60,799 nucleotides of DNA from Myxococcales bacterium (GTDB taxonomy: Bacteria; Myxococcota; Myxococcia; Myxococcales; Myxococcaceae): contig JADLDB010000068.1 of the NCBI GenBank assembly GCA_020846875.1, forward strand, positions 1 to 60,799, in the 5' to 3' direction. Position numbers and translations under genes: made by a program. Under the pieces are notes generated by a model that was not told the DNA's origin, searched no databases, and worked only from the letters and a program-made list of their open reading frames with translations. Shown here piece after piece: positions 8,371-17,634 of the stretch; position 1 is the stretch's first letter; every line of letters starts with the position of its first letter.

Positions 8371-9214
8371 GCGTCTCGCCAGGCGCCGCCGCCAACAGGC
8401 CCGCCACCGACAGCTCGAAGTCTCCCAGCTCGCGCCGCACGCTGGAGAACGTCTCGGGGCCCAGCACCTCGACCAGCTCGAGCCGGGTCGCCTCCAGCAC
8501 GCGCCGCCGGGCCTCCGTCAGCCAGCGCGTCGTGGTGGCGCGGTGCACGTTGTACATGCGCGCCAGCGCCTCGGCCGAGATGCCCTCGAGGTAGTGCAGC
8601 CGCAGCACCGTACGCAGGCGCACCGGCAGCCCGGTGACGCTCTGCTCGAGGGCCTCACGCAGGTGCGGCCGGAGCTGCGCGGCCTCCGCTGTCGCCTGCG
8701 GGTCGGGCCCCTCGTCGAGCATGGTGTGCGCCAGCTCGAGCGCGCCCAGGTGTTGCGTCGGCGCGCGGCGGCGCAGCGCGTCGGTCAGCGCCCGGAGGGC
8801 AGCGACGACGACGTAGGCCTTCAGCGCGCCGTACCCGCTGTAGCGAGACAGGGCCGGCTCACGGCCCGCGCCGCCCAGCAGCATGCGCTCGCGCAGCACC
8901 GCCTGGACCTCGGGCAGCTCCACGCCGCCCGGGCGCGCTCGCAGCGCCGCCGACGTCCACTCGACCAGCAGCGCATCGAAGGCGCGCAGCGCCGCCGCCT
9001 GGCCGTCGAGCGCCCCCCAGGCGAGGTAGAGGTCTGCCACGTGCAACTGGCGCACGTCGTCACCCGGACGGCACCGCGCCGAGAGAAACGCGCCGAAGGC
9101 CGCCTGCCGCACCGTCACCTGGGGCCAGCGCGCGCAGGCCACCTCCAGCAGGCCCGCCGCGTCGACGCGCGCCAGGCCCGGCAGCTGCGCGACGAAGGTG
9201 GAGACGTCTCTCAT
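8363..9214 (-). CDS. ECF-type RNA polymerase sigma factor
   Basis: The 283-residue protein carries a recognisable region 4 near residues 205-255: LPVRLRTVLRLHYLEGISAE followed by LARMYNVHRATTTRWL, a helix-turn-helix for -35 recognition. Region 2 is much weaker (LSRYSGYGALKAYVVVAALR). Sigma factors of this diverged type are often encoded beside Ser/Thr kinases in myxobacteria, and here the gene overlaps the kinase gene by 8 bases. It probably directs a small regulon once released or modified by the kinase. There is no separate anti-sigma gene. Confidence 0.8.
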   Translation of the reverse strand: MRDVSTFVAQLPGLARVDAAGLLEVACARWPQVTVRQAAFGAFLSARCRPGDDVRQLHVADLYLAWGALDGQAAALRAFDALLVEWTSAALRARPGGVELPEVQAVLRERMLLGGAGREPALSRYSGYGALKAYVVVAALRALTDALRRRAPTQHLGALELAHTMLDEGPDPQATAEAAQLRPHLREALEQSVTGLPVRLRTVLRLHYLEGISAEALARMYNVHRATTTRWLTEARRRVLEATRLELVEVLGPETFSSVRRELGDFELSVAGLLAAAPGETHE

Positions 9215-9266
9215 GGCAGGTCGAGGAGGGGAGGGGTCGGACGGGGCTGGCTTCCGCGGCCAGGCC

Positions 9267-9695
9267 TCAGCGGGTTCCCCTACGAGAGGCGCCAGGCTGC
9301 CCCTTTCGCGAGCTGGTGCGCCGCGCCGGCCGCGCAGCCTGGGCCCGGCTCGCGTGGGCGGTCAGGTAGTCGCGCAGCACGACAGCGCCGTTGTGCGCGG
9401 TATCGTGGGCGCTGTAGAGCAGCGTCACCGTGCCCTTCTGGGCCTCGGCGAGGAGGGGTACCCACGCTGCTGGGTTCGCGTCGAGCTCGGCCTGGTAGCG
9501 CTCACGAAACCCGGGCCAGCGCTCGACCCGGTGGCCGAACCACTTTCGGAGCTCCGTGCTTGGCGCGACGTCCTTCAGCCAGGCGTCCGCGGCGAGCGCC
9601 TCCTTCCTCATGCCGCGCGGCCAGAGGCGCTCGACGAGAATGCGGCGGCCGTCCCCGCGGGCCGGCTGCTCGTAGGCGCGTCTCACCTGAATCAA
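9267..9695 (-). CDS. DUF488 family protein (YeaO-like)
   Basis: Family signatures are [24 protein letters not shown] at the start (shown here as one conserved block), then [19 protein letters not shown] and [18 protein letters not shown]. The core covers about 115 residues and a basic Ser/Arg-rich tail of some 25 residues follows. DUF488 proteins are small soluble proteins of uncertain function. The start codon overlaps the aconitase stop by 4 bases, so it is co-translated with acnA, an unusual neighbour. Confidence 0.88.
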   Translation of the reverse strand: MIQVRRAYEQPARGDGRRILVERLWPRGMRKEALAADAWLKDVAPSTELRKWFGHRVERWPGFRERYQAELDANPAAWVPLLAEAQKGTVTLLYSAHDTAHNGAVVLRDYLTAHASRAQAARPARRTSSRKGQPGASRRGTR

Positions 9696-12556
9696 GCGGG
9701 AACCTCCATGCTCCTGCGTCCAGCCAGGAGCTGCTCGAGGACATACGGCAAGATACCGCCTGCCGAGACGTAGGCGACCTCAATCGGCGTGTCGAGGCGC
9801 AGCACGAGCGGAACCGAGTCCCTCCGCCCGTCGCGGCGCTCTATCTCGAGCCGAGCCGATTGGCGCGGCGCGAGAGGACCGCCAAGCACGACGTCGAAGC
9901 GCTCGGTGCCGTCGAGCCCGAGGCGCTGGGCGCAGAGCCCGGCCGAAAGCTCGTACGGCAGGACCCCCATGCCCAGGAGGTTCGAGCGGTGGATGCGCTC
10001 GAAGCCGCACGCGATGACGGCGCGCACGCCGAGCAGGCGGGTCCCCTTCGCCGCCCAGTCGCGGGAGCTGCCGGCGCCGTAGTCCTTTCCCGCGATCACG
10101 ACCAGCGGCACGCCCTCGGCGCGGTAACGCTCGGCGGCCTCGTAGATGTCCAGTTGCTCCCCGCTCGGCTGGTGGCGCGTCACGCCCCCCTCCACGCCGG
10201 GGACGACCAGGTTCCGGAGGCGGACGTTGGCGAACGTCCCACGGACCATCACCTCGTGGTTTCCGCGCCGCGCGCCATAGCTGTTGAAGTCCTGCTCACC
10301 CACGCCGTGCTCGCGAAGGTAGCGGCCCGCTGACGACGTCGGTTTGATGGCGCCTGCTGGGCTGATGTGGTCGGTCGTGATCGAGTCACCGAAGAGGGCG
10401 AGGGTGCGCGCGCCGCGGATCTCGAAAGAGGACGGCGGGGCGAGCGATGCGTCGAAGTACGGCGGCTCGCGAAGGTAGCGCGACGCCGGATCCCACTCAT
10501 AGAGGCGCTCGGCCCCCGCGGGGATCTGGTTCCAGAGCGGGTTCTGGGTCGCGAAGTCGGCATAGACGCGTTGATACTCGGCCGGCAGGAAGGCGCTCTC
10601 GAGGAGCGCGCCGACCTCCTCGGTCGAGGGCCATACGTCGCGGAGGTGGACCTCGCGACCCGCGACGACGCCAAGCGCCTCGCGCGTGAGGTCGATGTCC
10701 ACGCGGCCGGCGATCGCGAACGCCACCACCAGGGGCGGGCTCATGAGGAAGTTCGCCTTGACGCTCTGATGAATCCTGGCCTCGAAGTTGCGGTTGCCCG
10801 ACAGGACGCTCGCCGTGATGAGGTCATGCTGTGAAATCGCGTCCTCGAGCCCGCGGTCGAGCGGCCCGGAGTTGCCGATGCACGTCGTGCAGCCGTAGCC
10901 CACCACCTGGAAGCCGAGGCGATCGAGGAACGGCTGGAGCCCCGTCTTCTTCAGGTACTCGCTCACGACGCGGGACCCGGGGGCGAGGGAGGTCTTCACC
11001 CACGGTTTGACGCCGAGCCCGTGCTCCACCGCCCTCTTGGCCAGCAGCCCGGCGGCGAGCATCACGGCCGGATTCGAGGTGTTGGTGCACGAGGTGATCG
11101 CCGCGATGACCACGTCGCCGTGGCTCAGCGTGGCCCTCTCGGGCCGTGCCTCTGGCGAGGCCTTCGTCGCGTCGAGCCGATCCGAGGTCGGCCGATTGTT
11201 CAGCATCTCGGCTTCGGTGAGCGCGCTGGTGTCGAGCGCGCGTCCGTCGGGGAAGGTGTCCTCCGCCTGCTCGCCGCCGCCCGGGAGCGGCGCCCTCCCG
11301 TCGCCGAGGCGTAGACTGACGTTTCGAGCGAGGTCAGGCTCCGACTTGGCGTAGCCGTCTTTCGAGGCGAGCAGGTCACGGAAGCGGCGCCCGAGCTCGC
11401 CGAGCGGGATGCGGTCCTGGGGGCGCCTGGGACCCGCCACGGCCGCGTCGACCTCGGCGAGATCCAGCTCGACCACGGAGGTGTAGTCGCACTGGCCGCG
11501 TCGCGGAATCCCAAACAGCCCCTGCGCCTGGTAGTAGCGCCGGACCGTCTCGACGTGGGCTTCGCTTCGCCCCGTCGCGGGGAGGTAGCGGCAGGTATGC
11601 TCGTCCACCGGGAAGAAGCCGACGGTCGCGCCGTACTCGGGCGCCATATTCCCCAGCGTGGCTCGATCCGGAATCGACAGACTCGCGGCCCCTTCTCCAT
11701 GGAATTCGACGAACTTGCCGACCACCCCGGCTCGTCGCAGCAGCTCGGTGACGCGCAGGACCAGGTCGGTCGCGGTCACGCCCTCGCGCAACCGTCCGTG
11801 GAGGTGCACACCGACGACGTCGGGCACCAGCAGATACACGGGCTGGCCGAGCATCGCGGCCTCGGCCTCGATGCCCCCGACGCCCCAGCCCACCACCCCC
11901 GCGCCGTTGACCATGGGGGTGTGCGAGTCGGTGCCGACGAGCGTGTCAGGGTAGAGGACGCCAGCTCGCTCCAGCACGCCGCGCGCGAGGAACTCGAGGT
12001 TCACCTGATGGCAGATCCCGAAGCCCGGAGGGACGATCCGCAGGCCGTCGAAAGCGCCGGCGCCCCACTTCAGGAACCGATAGCGCTCGGTGTTGCGGCT
12101 GAACTCCCTTTCCATGTTGAGCTTCAGCGCATCGCCGCGAGCGAAGTAATCGACTTGAACCGAGTGGTCGATGACAAGGTCGACCGGGACGTGTGGTTGG
12201 ACGAGGTTGACGTCACGACCACGCCGAGCCACCGCCGATCTCATCGCCGCCAGATCGACCAGGAGCGGGACCCCGGTGAAGTCCTGAAGGAGGACTCGCC
12301 CCACGACGAACGGCACCTCCGCGACGCGCGGGGCCTGTGGTTGCCAGCGAGCCAGCGCGAGGACGTCGTCGTCGCGGACGCGCCGGCCGTCCAGGTGACG
12401 CAGCACCGACTCGAGGAGGACGCGCAGGCTCACCGGGAGGCGTGAGATCGCCCCGACGCCCCTCTCTTCGAGCAAGGGCAAGGACACGTAGCCCCGAGAG
12501 CCACCCGAGGGCAGTTGCAACTGCTGCTTGGCGTCGATCATCCGCGGGTCCCCCAA
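9692..12556 (-). CDS. acnA: Aconitate hydratase A
   Basis: The product converts citrate to isocitrate through cis-aconitate in the TCA and glyoxylate cycles, using a [4Fe-4S] cluster. At 954 residues it is somewhat longer than the usual 890-910. Marks of the AcnA/IRP class are [45 protein letters not shown] (cluster cysteines) and [17 protein letters not shown], with the swivel domain at the C-terminus. The start may be 12556 or the in-frame ATG at 12541. It overlaps the DUF488 gene downstream. Codon choice looks somewhat different from nearby genes, which could reflect transfer. Confidence 0.96.
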   Translation of the reverse strand: MGDPRMIDAKQQLQLPSGGSRGYVSLPLLEERGVGAISRLPVSLRVLLESVLRHLDGRRVRDDDVLALARWQPQAPRVAEVPFVVGRVLLQDFTGVPLLVDLAAMRSAVARRGRDVNLVQPHVPVDLVIDHSVQVDYFARGDALKLNMEREFSRNTERYRFLKWGAGAFDGLRIVPPGFGICHQVNLEFLARGVLERAGVLYPDTLVGTDSHTPMVNGAGVVGWGVGGIEAEAAMLGQPVYLLVPDVVGVHLHGRLREGVTATDLVLRVTELLRRAGVVGKFVEFHGEGAASLSIPDRATLGNMAPEYGATVGFFPVDEHTCRYLPATGRSEAHVETVRRYYQAQGLFGIPRRGQCDYTSVVELDLAEVDAAVAGPRRPQDRIPLGELGRRFRDLLASKDGYAKSEPDLARNVSLRLGDGRAPLPGGGEQAEDTFPDGRALDTSALTEAEMLNNRPTSDRLDATKASPEARPERATLSHGDVVIAAITSCTNTSNPAVMLAAGLLAKRAVEHGLGVKPWVKTSLAPGSRVVSEYLKKTGLQPFLDRLGFQVVGYGCTTCIGNSGPLDRGLEDAISQHDLITASVLSGNRNFEARIHQSVKANFLMSPPLVVAFAIAGRVDIDLTREALGVVAGREVHLRDVWPSTEEVGALLESAFLPAEYQRVYADFATQNPLWNQIPAGAERLYEWDPASRYLREPPYFDASLAPPSSFEIRGARTLALFGDSITTDHISPAGAIKPTSSAGRYLREHGVGEQDFNSYGARRGNHEVMVRGTFANVRLRNLVVPGVEGGVTRHQPSGEQLDIYEAAERYRAEGVPLVVIAGKDYGAGSSRDWAAKGTRLLGVRAVIACGFERIHRSNLLGMGVLPYELSAGLCAQRLGLDGTERFDVVLGGPLAPRQSARLEIERRDGRRDSVPLVLRLDTPIEVAYVSAGGILPYVLEQLLAGRRSMEVPA

Positions 12557-12685
12557 CGGCCTCCTTGTTGCCCACGGTACTAACGGCGATGGTGACGTAC
12601 CGCGTGCGACAAATGGACGGTCCCTGCGTCTTCACTGCCGAGTCAGCCTGCCCTCCAATCTCTCGTCGTCGTCGATGACCCACCT

Positions 12686-14470
12686 ATGACCACCTCAACC
12701 TCCAGGAGTTCGTCACCCTCTACCGGCGCGGCCGACCTCGCGCGTCGTCAGGCCGAGCAGCGGGCCGAGGCGCGGCGGGCACACCAGGCCGCGGCCCAGC
12801 AGGCGGCGCAGCCCAGGCAGCAGAAGGCCGCTACCATTCCTGACGGCTTCTCGGACAGCAAGGTGGGGACCTCGCTCGAGCTGGACACCGCGGCCGCGCG
12901 GCCGACGAAGCAGGCCGTCTTCACCGACGGCTTCGAGGTGCCTGGCAAGGCGCCGGTCGCGCTGGTGCCGCCGCTGACGCCGACGAAAGTCACCGGCGAG
13001 GCCAGCTTGACCGTCGGCACCGACGGGCAGGTCACCGTCGAAGCGAGCGGTGGCCTGGCGCCTGACAGCGTCACCGGCACCAACGGCAACCTCACCGGCA
13101 AGGTGGCCGCGGGGCCGATGGCCGAGACGAGCGTCTCGCTGAGCTGGAACCCGCTCGAGCAGAACGACGACGGCACCTACGACGTCACGGTGAGCATCGG
13201 TGCGAAGACGGGCAGCGCCGTCTCGGGGGAGCTGCCCGTCGGCGCGCTCGGTGTCGAGGCGGAGGCCAAGAGCGGCTCGACGACCGAGGCGACGTACGAG
13301 GTGAAGCTGACGGCGGCAGAGCTGGCGGGGGTGGCGGCGGGCACGCACCCCCTGCCGACCCTGGCAGACCCGATGAGCCTCGACGAAGGCGAGTCCCTCA
13401 CCATGAGCACCGGCTCGTTCGAGGCCGCGTCGGGGAAGGTCTCGTACGGCCCGCTGTCCATCGGCTCCGAGACCACGTCGAGTGAGGACTACTCGGTGGC
13501 CGTCGAGCGCACCGGCGAGAGCACCGTGCGCGTCACCGTCGGACCGTCGGACACCATCAAGCGGAGCCTCGAGCTGGGCGTCTCCTTCGGTGACGTGGCC
13601 AGCGCGGGCCTGACGGGCAGTACGTCGCTCGAGCACAGCAAGCTGGCGTCGGTGGAGTTCGATCTCGCCACCCCCGAAGGAAAGGCGGCCTACGACGAGT
13701 TCCTCCGCAGCGGCGCGCTGCCGACGGCCGAGGGCCCCGGCATCACCGACTCGTACTCCGAGGAGACGCTCGGCAGCAGCTCCAGCCTCGGCGGCCATGT
13801 GGAGCTGGGTGACGTGCTGAAGGTGGAGCACGAGTTCTGGAAAGAAGGCTTGAGCTACACGCGCCGCGTGGAAGACGGCGTCGCCACCATCACCGCCAAG
13901 GGCGAGACGCGCACCGGCAACGAGTTTACCGTGGCGTATGCCGAGAACCCCGACGGCTCGGCGACGCTCAAGTCGGTGAGCATCGACACCAGCTCCGGCG
14001 TGGCCGGTGACGCGACCATCACCCTGACGGGTGAAGAAGGCGTGCGCTCGCTCCAGGACGTGGCCTTCAAGCAGGCCCAGGGCGCCGTCATCGACGCTGT
14101 GCGCCAGTCGGACTTGGCGACCAGCGGCATGACGGACGCAGAGGTGCGCCAGTACGTCATCGACAACTACCCCGAAGGCGCCCGCGCCCGCGCGCTGCTC
14201 GAGAGCCAGCCGGGCGACGAAGGCTTCACGTACCAGAAGTGGCTCGAGACGTACGACACCTACGATCCATCGAGGGCGTGGCCGGTGCTGCCCAACCTCA
14301 CGCATGAGCTGCTGCGCATGGGCGACCCCGACCTCTCGCTCGCCGCCGACCTCGTCATGGGCCTCGGAGGCCTGTCGCCGCTCAACGACCTCCTCGCGCC
14401 GCAGGGTGTCACGTCGTACGCCGAGCTCGGCGCCGACGCCCTACCGGGCGTCGACATCACCCCGAAGTGA
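12686..14470 (+). CDS. Large protein of unknown function with beta-rich repeats
   Basis: The 594-residue product has no signal peptide and no membrane segment. Residues 1-50 are Ser-rich, then Ala/Gln/Arg-rich and disordered. Residues 80-460 alternate short strands rich in Thr, Ser, Val and Gly (for example VTVSIGAKTGSAVSGELPVG), as in a beta-sandwich or pore-like fold. The last 130 residues are helical, with DAEVRQYVIDNYPEGARAR and NDLLAPQGVTSY. I do not recognise the family. A polar tail plus a beta-rich body would fit a protein exported by a contact-dependent system, but this is inference only. Confidence 0.75.
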   Translation: MTTSTSRSSSPSTGAADLARRQAEQRAEARRAHQAAAQQAAQPRQQKAATIPDGFSDSKVGTSLELDTAAARPTKQAVFTDGFEVPGKAPVALVPPLTPTKVTGEASLTVGTDGQVTVEASGGLAPDSVTGTNGNLTGKVAAGPMAETSVSLSWNPLEQNDDGTYDVTVSIGAKTGSAVSGELPVGALGVEAEAKSGSTTEATYEVKLTAAELAGVAAGTHPLPTLADPMSLDEGESLTMSTGSFEAASGKVSYGPLSIGSETTSSEDYSVAVERTGESTVRVTVGPSDTIKRSLELGVSFGDVASAGLTGSTSLEHSKLASVEFDLATPEGKAAYDEFLRSGALPTAEGPGITDSYSEETLGSSSSLGGHVELGDVLKVEHEFWKEGLSYTRRVEDGVATITAKGETRTGNEFTVAYAENPDGSATLKSVSIDTSSGVAGDATITLTGEEGVRSLQDVAFKQAQGAVIDAVRQSDLATSGMTDAEVRQYVIDNYPEGARARALLESQPGDEGFTYQKWLETYDTYDPSRAWPVLPNLTHELLRMGDPDLSLAADLVMGLGGLSPLNDLLAPQGVTSYAELGADALPGVDITPK

Positions 14471-14622
14471 AGCCACTGACAGGCCGGGAGTCATGGGCTT
14501 CGGGCCGGCTCGCGCCGGGCAAGGCCGAGGCCTGCGTCGGCTCGGGAGGCTGAGGCGAAGGAGCCACCGTCGGTTTCCTGTCGCAAGCACCGGGGCGATC
14601 TACACTCCCTGGCCTCACTCCC

Positions 14623-14639
14623 GGGGGAGGTGCGCCGTG
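14623..14639 (+). promoter_or_regulatory. Ribosome-binding site that fixes a GTG start
   Basis: GGGGGAGG ends 6-7 bases ahead of GTG 14637. This supports that GTG, which directly precedes a lipoprotein signal, rather than the far-upstream start of the open frame. Confidence 0.7.
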
Positions 14640-15476
14640 GTCCGCTCCATTCCATTCGCCGTCGCGCTCGCGTCGCTCTCACTCGCGCTCGGCTGCACCG
14701 ACAAGACCGAGAAGATGAAGGAGCGGCAGAAGCAGCGCGACGAAGAGAAGAAGACCTTCGAGAAGCAGGCGGTGGACGCCCAGAAGGCCGCCGCCCCGAA
14801 GGTGGACGCCGCGAAGCTGGACGCTGCCTGGGACAGCGCCGACTACGTGAAGATCGCCAACGGCAAGAAGTGCCCCGAGGGGCTGTGGGCCCTCTTCCCC
14901 TCCACCCCTGGAGAGGACGCGGAGAAGGCCGGCAACGAGAAGAAGAAGCCCGAGCTGGCCGAGAAGATGAAGAAGGCCACCTACGTGGCGGTGCTGCACC
15001 ACGGCCTCGGCGTCACCCTGGGGAAGTACGACAAGAAGAAGAAGGCCCTCACCGTCACCGTGGAAGGCGTGCTGGCCTGCTTCGACGGGCTGGGGCTGCT
15101 CACCGTGGCCTTCGGAGACGGCGCCAGGCCGAAGCGCCCGCCGAAGTCACAGGGCGGCGACGCCGAGCTGTCGCCCCAGGCGGTGTGGGACGCGAAGGCC
15201 CTCACCTACCAGGTGCCCTTCGAGGACCCGCTGGAGGCCAAGGTCTTCTCCCAGGGCGAGGGCCTGGGCACCGACGCCCGCCTCGTCTTCACCCTGGGCA
15301 AGACGGAGGTGGACGAGAAGCTGCAGAAGGTGCCCCCCAACGAAGAAGCCGGCACCAAGGGCGGCACGGTGGACTGGGGCGCCGGGCGGCTGGTCCACGC
15401 CACGCTGAAGGGCGTGCGCATCGCCAGCGACCACGAGAAGCACCTGCTGGTGGAGTCTCCCGTCAGCAAGGACTGA
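14637..15476 (+). CDS. Lipoprotein, first of two paralogues
   Basis: GTG 14637 opens a signal ending ASLSLALGC with a lipobox cysteine. A Lys/Glu-rich, probably coiled-coil segment follows (residues 20-55), then a globular domain. Shared with the lipoprotein at 46708-47568 are CPEGLWALFP against CPEGFWALFP, and DWGAGRLVHATLKGVRIASD against DWGAGRLLRVELLGVRVATD. Order and spacing are kept along the whole length, so the two are paralogues of one family. Function is unknown; likely location is the periplasmic face of a membrane. Confidence 0.8.
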   Translation: MVRSIPFAVALASLSLALGCTDKTEKMKERQKQRDEEKKTFEKQAVDAQKAAAPKVDAAKLDAAWDSADYVKIANGKKCPEGLWALFPSTPGEDAEKAGNEKKKPELAEKMKKATYVAVLHHGLGVTLGKYDKKKKALTVTVEGVLACFDGLGLLTVAFGDGARPKRPPKSQGGDAELSPQAVWDAKALTYQVPFEDPLEAKVFSQGEGLGTDARLVFTLGKTEVDEKLQKVPPNEEAGTKGGTVDWGAGRLVHATLKGVRIASDHEKHLLVESPVSKD

Positions 15477-15486
15477 CGCGCGCCGC

Positions 15487-16203
15487 ATGGGCACCTTGCG
15501 CACCCAGCGCTTCCCCGACGAATTCGAGGCGCTCCTGTCCGCGCGCGGCCGGCGGGTGCTGCGCGGGAAGGACGACCGGGCAAGAGGCGCGCTCTCCCGC
15601 GGCGCCTTCTTCACCGGAGAAGGCCTCGTCCACTCGCGCTGGGCCCACCACGGCGCGGCGCTTCTGGAGCAGGCCTTCGGCGAGTTGATGACGGAGCTGG
15701 TGCGCGAGCTGCCCAGCCCCTTTGGCAGCGTGGCCTCGGGCATGGAGCTGCTCCCCAAGGTGTGCCGCATGTGGACCTCCCCCACCACCCCCGAGGCCGT
15801 CGCCAGGAGCGAGGAGTGCGGGCTACTCCAGATGCTGCGCTCCGACAGCTACCTGGCCTTCGCCCGCGTGCTGGCCGGCCGCCCCGTGCGCGGGCCGGAG
15901 CACCTCCAGGCGCTCTGCTACCGGAAGGGCGACTACGCCGGGCCGCACACCGACAACCACCCGCACGAGCCGACGGTGCGCCACGGGTACATCGACGTGC
16001 ACCTCACCTTCTGCACCCGCGGCGTGGAGCGGCAGTTGCTCGTCTACCAGCAGGGCGCGCACCTCACCGAGGTGGCCTCCCTGGCCGCGTCCGGGGCCAT
16101 CACCGCCTATCGGCTGCCCTTCTGGCACTACACGACGCCGCTGGAGGTGAAGCACCCGTCGGCCCGCCGCTGGCTGGTGCTGGGCACCTTCCTCGACGCG
16201 TGA
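15487..16203 (+). CDS. 2OG-Fe(II) oxygenase-like protein
   Basis: The 238-residue protein contains YRKGDYAGPHTDNHPHEP near residues 140-157, whose H-x-D resembles the iron ligands of the 2-oxoglutarate oxygenase jelly roll. Downstream, WHYTTPLEV followed by RRWLVLGTF supplies a possible distal His and the Arg that would hold 2-oxoglutarate. Spacing and the ending strand fit the prolyl-hydroxylase-like class. Substrate is unknown. It starts 10 bases after the preceding lipoprotein gene and may be co-transcribed with it. Confidence 0.65.
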   Translation: MGTLRTQRFPDEFEALLSARGRRVLRGKDDRARGALSRGAFFTGEGLVHSRWAHHGAALLEQAFGELMTELVRELPSPFGSVASGMELLPKVCRMWTSPTTPEAVARSEECGLLQMLRSDSYLAFARVLAGRPVRGPEHLQALCYRKGDYAGPHTDNHPHEPTVRHGYIDVHLTFCTRGVERQLLVYQQGAHLTEVASLAASGAITAYRLPFWHYTTPLEVKHPSARRWLVLGTFLDA

Positions 16204-16217
16204 GGCGCGCGCCTCAG

Positions 16218-16742
16218 TCACGGCGGGGCGACGCCGTTCTCCTTCGCCAGCGCCTCCAGCGCCTCGGTGTATGGCTCCGCCCGGCGCTCCACGAAGCCGT
16301 CGAAGACGAAGCCCACCGCCCCCGCCAGCACCAGCGCCGGCCCCAGCCCCTGCGCCCTGTCGGCGTGCACCGCGAAGCGCAAGAGCAGCCCCACCAGCAC
16401 GACGAAGAGGTGGGCGCCCGCGGACACCGGCCAGGTGGCGTTCACCTCCCGCATCCGCGGCAGCTCCTCCTCTACCAGCGCCTTCGGCGACTCTGCGTAC
16501 TTCGCCTCCAGCGCCGCCACCTGCCCCGGGGTGCGCAGCCCCACCACCAACCCCACCCCCAGCAGGAAGGCCCCGAAGACGAACAGCGGCAGCGCCATTC
16601 CCAGCGCGGAGCCGCCCTGCTCCACCCACGCCGCCACCCCAGCCAGGAGGAGGAGCCCCGCCCCCGAGGGGACAAGGAAGTACAGCGCCCCGGCGCGCTC
16701 GCCGCGGAAGTAGTCGTGGAGCTGCTGCAGGAAGGGGGACAT
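16218..16742 (-). CDS. Small integral membrane protein
   Basis: The ATG at 16742 gives 174 residues with about four hydrophobic segments, two before and two after a central soluble loop (EAKYAESPKALVEEELPRMR). The open frame extends further upstream but runs into the divergent regulator gene, so the short form is preferred. No family recognised. It shares a 109-bp upstream region, including the palindromic operator, with the FadR-type regulator and may be controlled by it. Confidence 0.7.
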   Translation of the reverse strand: MSPFLQQLHDYFRGERAGALYFLVPSGAGLLLLAGVAAWVEQGGSALGMALPLFVFGAFLLGVGLVVGLRTPGQVAALEAKYAESPKALVEEELPRMREVNATWPVSAGAHLFVVLVGLLLRFAVHADRAQGLGPALVLAGAVGFVFDGFVERRAEPYTEALEALAKENGVAPP

Positions 16743-16813
16743 TCCGGACTCCGGGCGAGGCGTTTTCAAAACGGTAACCACGCCCTGCGGCGCAGGCTTC
16801 CGGCCCCCGGAGG

Positions 16814-16841
16814 TTGACCGCCGGTTCGGAATTGGTTTAGT
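16814..16841 (+). promoter_or_regulatory. Predicted sigma-70 promoter for the FadR-type regulator
   Basis: TTGACC at 16814-16819 and TTTAGT at 16836-16841 are separated by 16 bases. The implied start of transcription lies almost at ATG 16852, so the mRNA would be leaderless or nearly so. The -10 element lies inside the palindrome, consistent with repression when the regulator binds. Confidence 0.45.
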
Positions 16842-16853
16842 GGTTAAACCAAT
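16831..16853. promoter_or_regulatory. Perfect palindromic operator over the regulator start codon
   Basis: ATTGGTTTA-N5-TAAACCAAT has 9-bp arms without mismatch and is AT-rich in an otherwise very GC-rich region. GntR/FadR-family proteins bind sites of the form TGGT-N-ACCA. The site covers the predicted -10 and the start of the regulator gene, which suggests negative autoregulation and possibly control of the divergent gene. Confidence 0.75.
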
Positions 16854-17634
16854 GAGCCCCGTCGCTCCCCTCGCCCGTGTGGCCCGCCCGGTGGACGCCG
16901 TGGTGGAGCGGCTTCGCCGCGACATCCTCGACGGCAGGTACCCGGAAGGGGGGCACCTCCCTCCGGAGCGGACCCTGGCCCTGGGCCTGGGGGTGAGCCG
17001 CCTCACGCTGCGGGCGGCGCTGGCGCGGCTGGAGGCGGAAGGACTGGTGCGGGCGCGGCAGGGCGACGGGGTGCGGGTGCTGGAGTTGAGCCAGCACGGC
17101 ACGCTGTCGGTGCTGGCCCACCTCGACCTCTCCCGGCGGCCTTTGGTGGTGCGCTCCTTCCTGGAATTGCGGCGGGCGGTGGCGGTGGAGGCGGTGGCGC
17201 TGGCGTGTGAGCGCGCCTCCGACGAGGCCATCGCGCACCTGGAGGCGCTGGCGGAGGCCCAGGCCCGGGAGCCGGACGACGCGGCCTACGCCCGGCGCGA
17301 CGTGGAGTTCGCCCGGCAGGTGCTGAAGGCGTCCGAGTCCTTCGCCACCCTGCTGGTCTTCAACGCGCTGGTGCCGGTGTACGAGGCACACCCCGCCCTG
17401 GCCCGCGCCCTCCTCGCGGACAGGCAGCGCTCTCTGGCCGGCTACGCGGCGACGGTGGCCCTGCTGCGCGCGCGCGACGCACAGAGTGCCCGCGGCCTGG
17501 TGCGCGGGGCCCTGGAGGCCGTGGACGAGGCGGTGCTGGCAGCGCTTTCGCCCGCGTCCGCCCCGGCGCGCGGCGTGAAGGCGAAGCGGCCGAAGCAGCC
17601 GAAGCCCACGAAGAAGAGAGGAGCTGCCCGATGA
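16852..17634 (+). CDS. GntR family regulator, FadR (FCD) type
   Basis: A winged helix at residues 15-75 (RLRRDILDGRYPEGGHLPPE, then LGLGVSRLTLRAALARLEAE and GLVRARQGDGV) is followed by an all-helical FCD-like effector domain (about 90-225). A basic Lys/Pro-rich tail ends the protein. FCD domains usually bind small carboxylic acids or acyl-CoA. ATG 16852 is preferred, although a GTG at 16840 is in frame. The gene overlaps the next by 4 bases and heads a three-gene operon with the GMC oxidoreductase, so it probably regulates alcohol or lipid oxidation. Confidence 0.9.
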   Translation: MSPVAPLARVARPVDAVVERLRRDILDGRYPEGGHLPPERTLALGLGVSRLTLRAALARLEAEGLVRARQGDGVRVLELSQHGTLSVLAHLDLSRRPLVVRSFLELRRAVAVEAVALACERASDEAIAHLEALAEAQAREPDDAAYARRDVEFARQVLKASESFATLLVFNALVPVYEAHPALARALLADRQRSLAGYAATVALLRARDAQSARGLVRGALEAVDEAVLAALSPASAPARGVKAKRPKQPKPTKKRGAAR

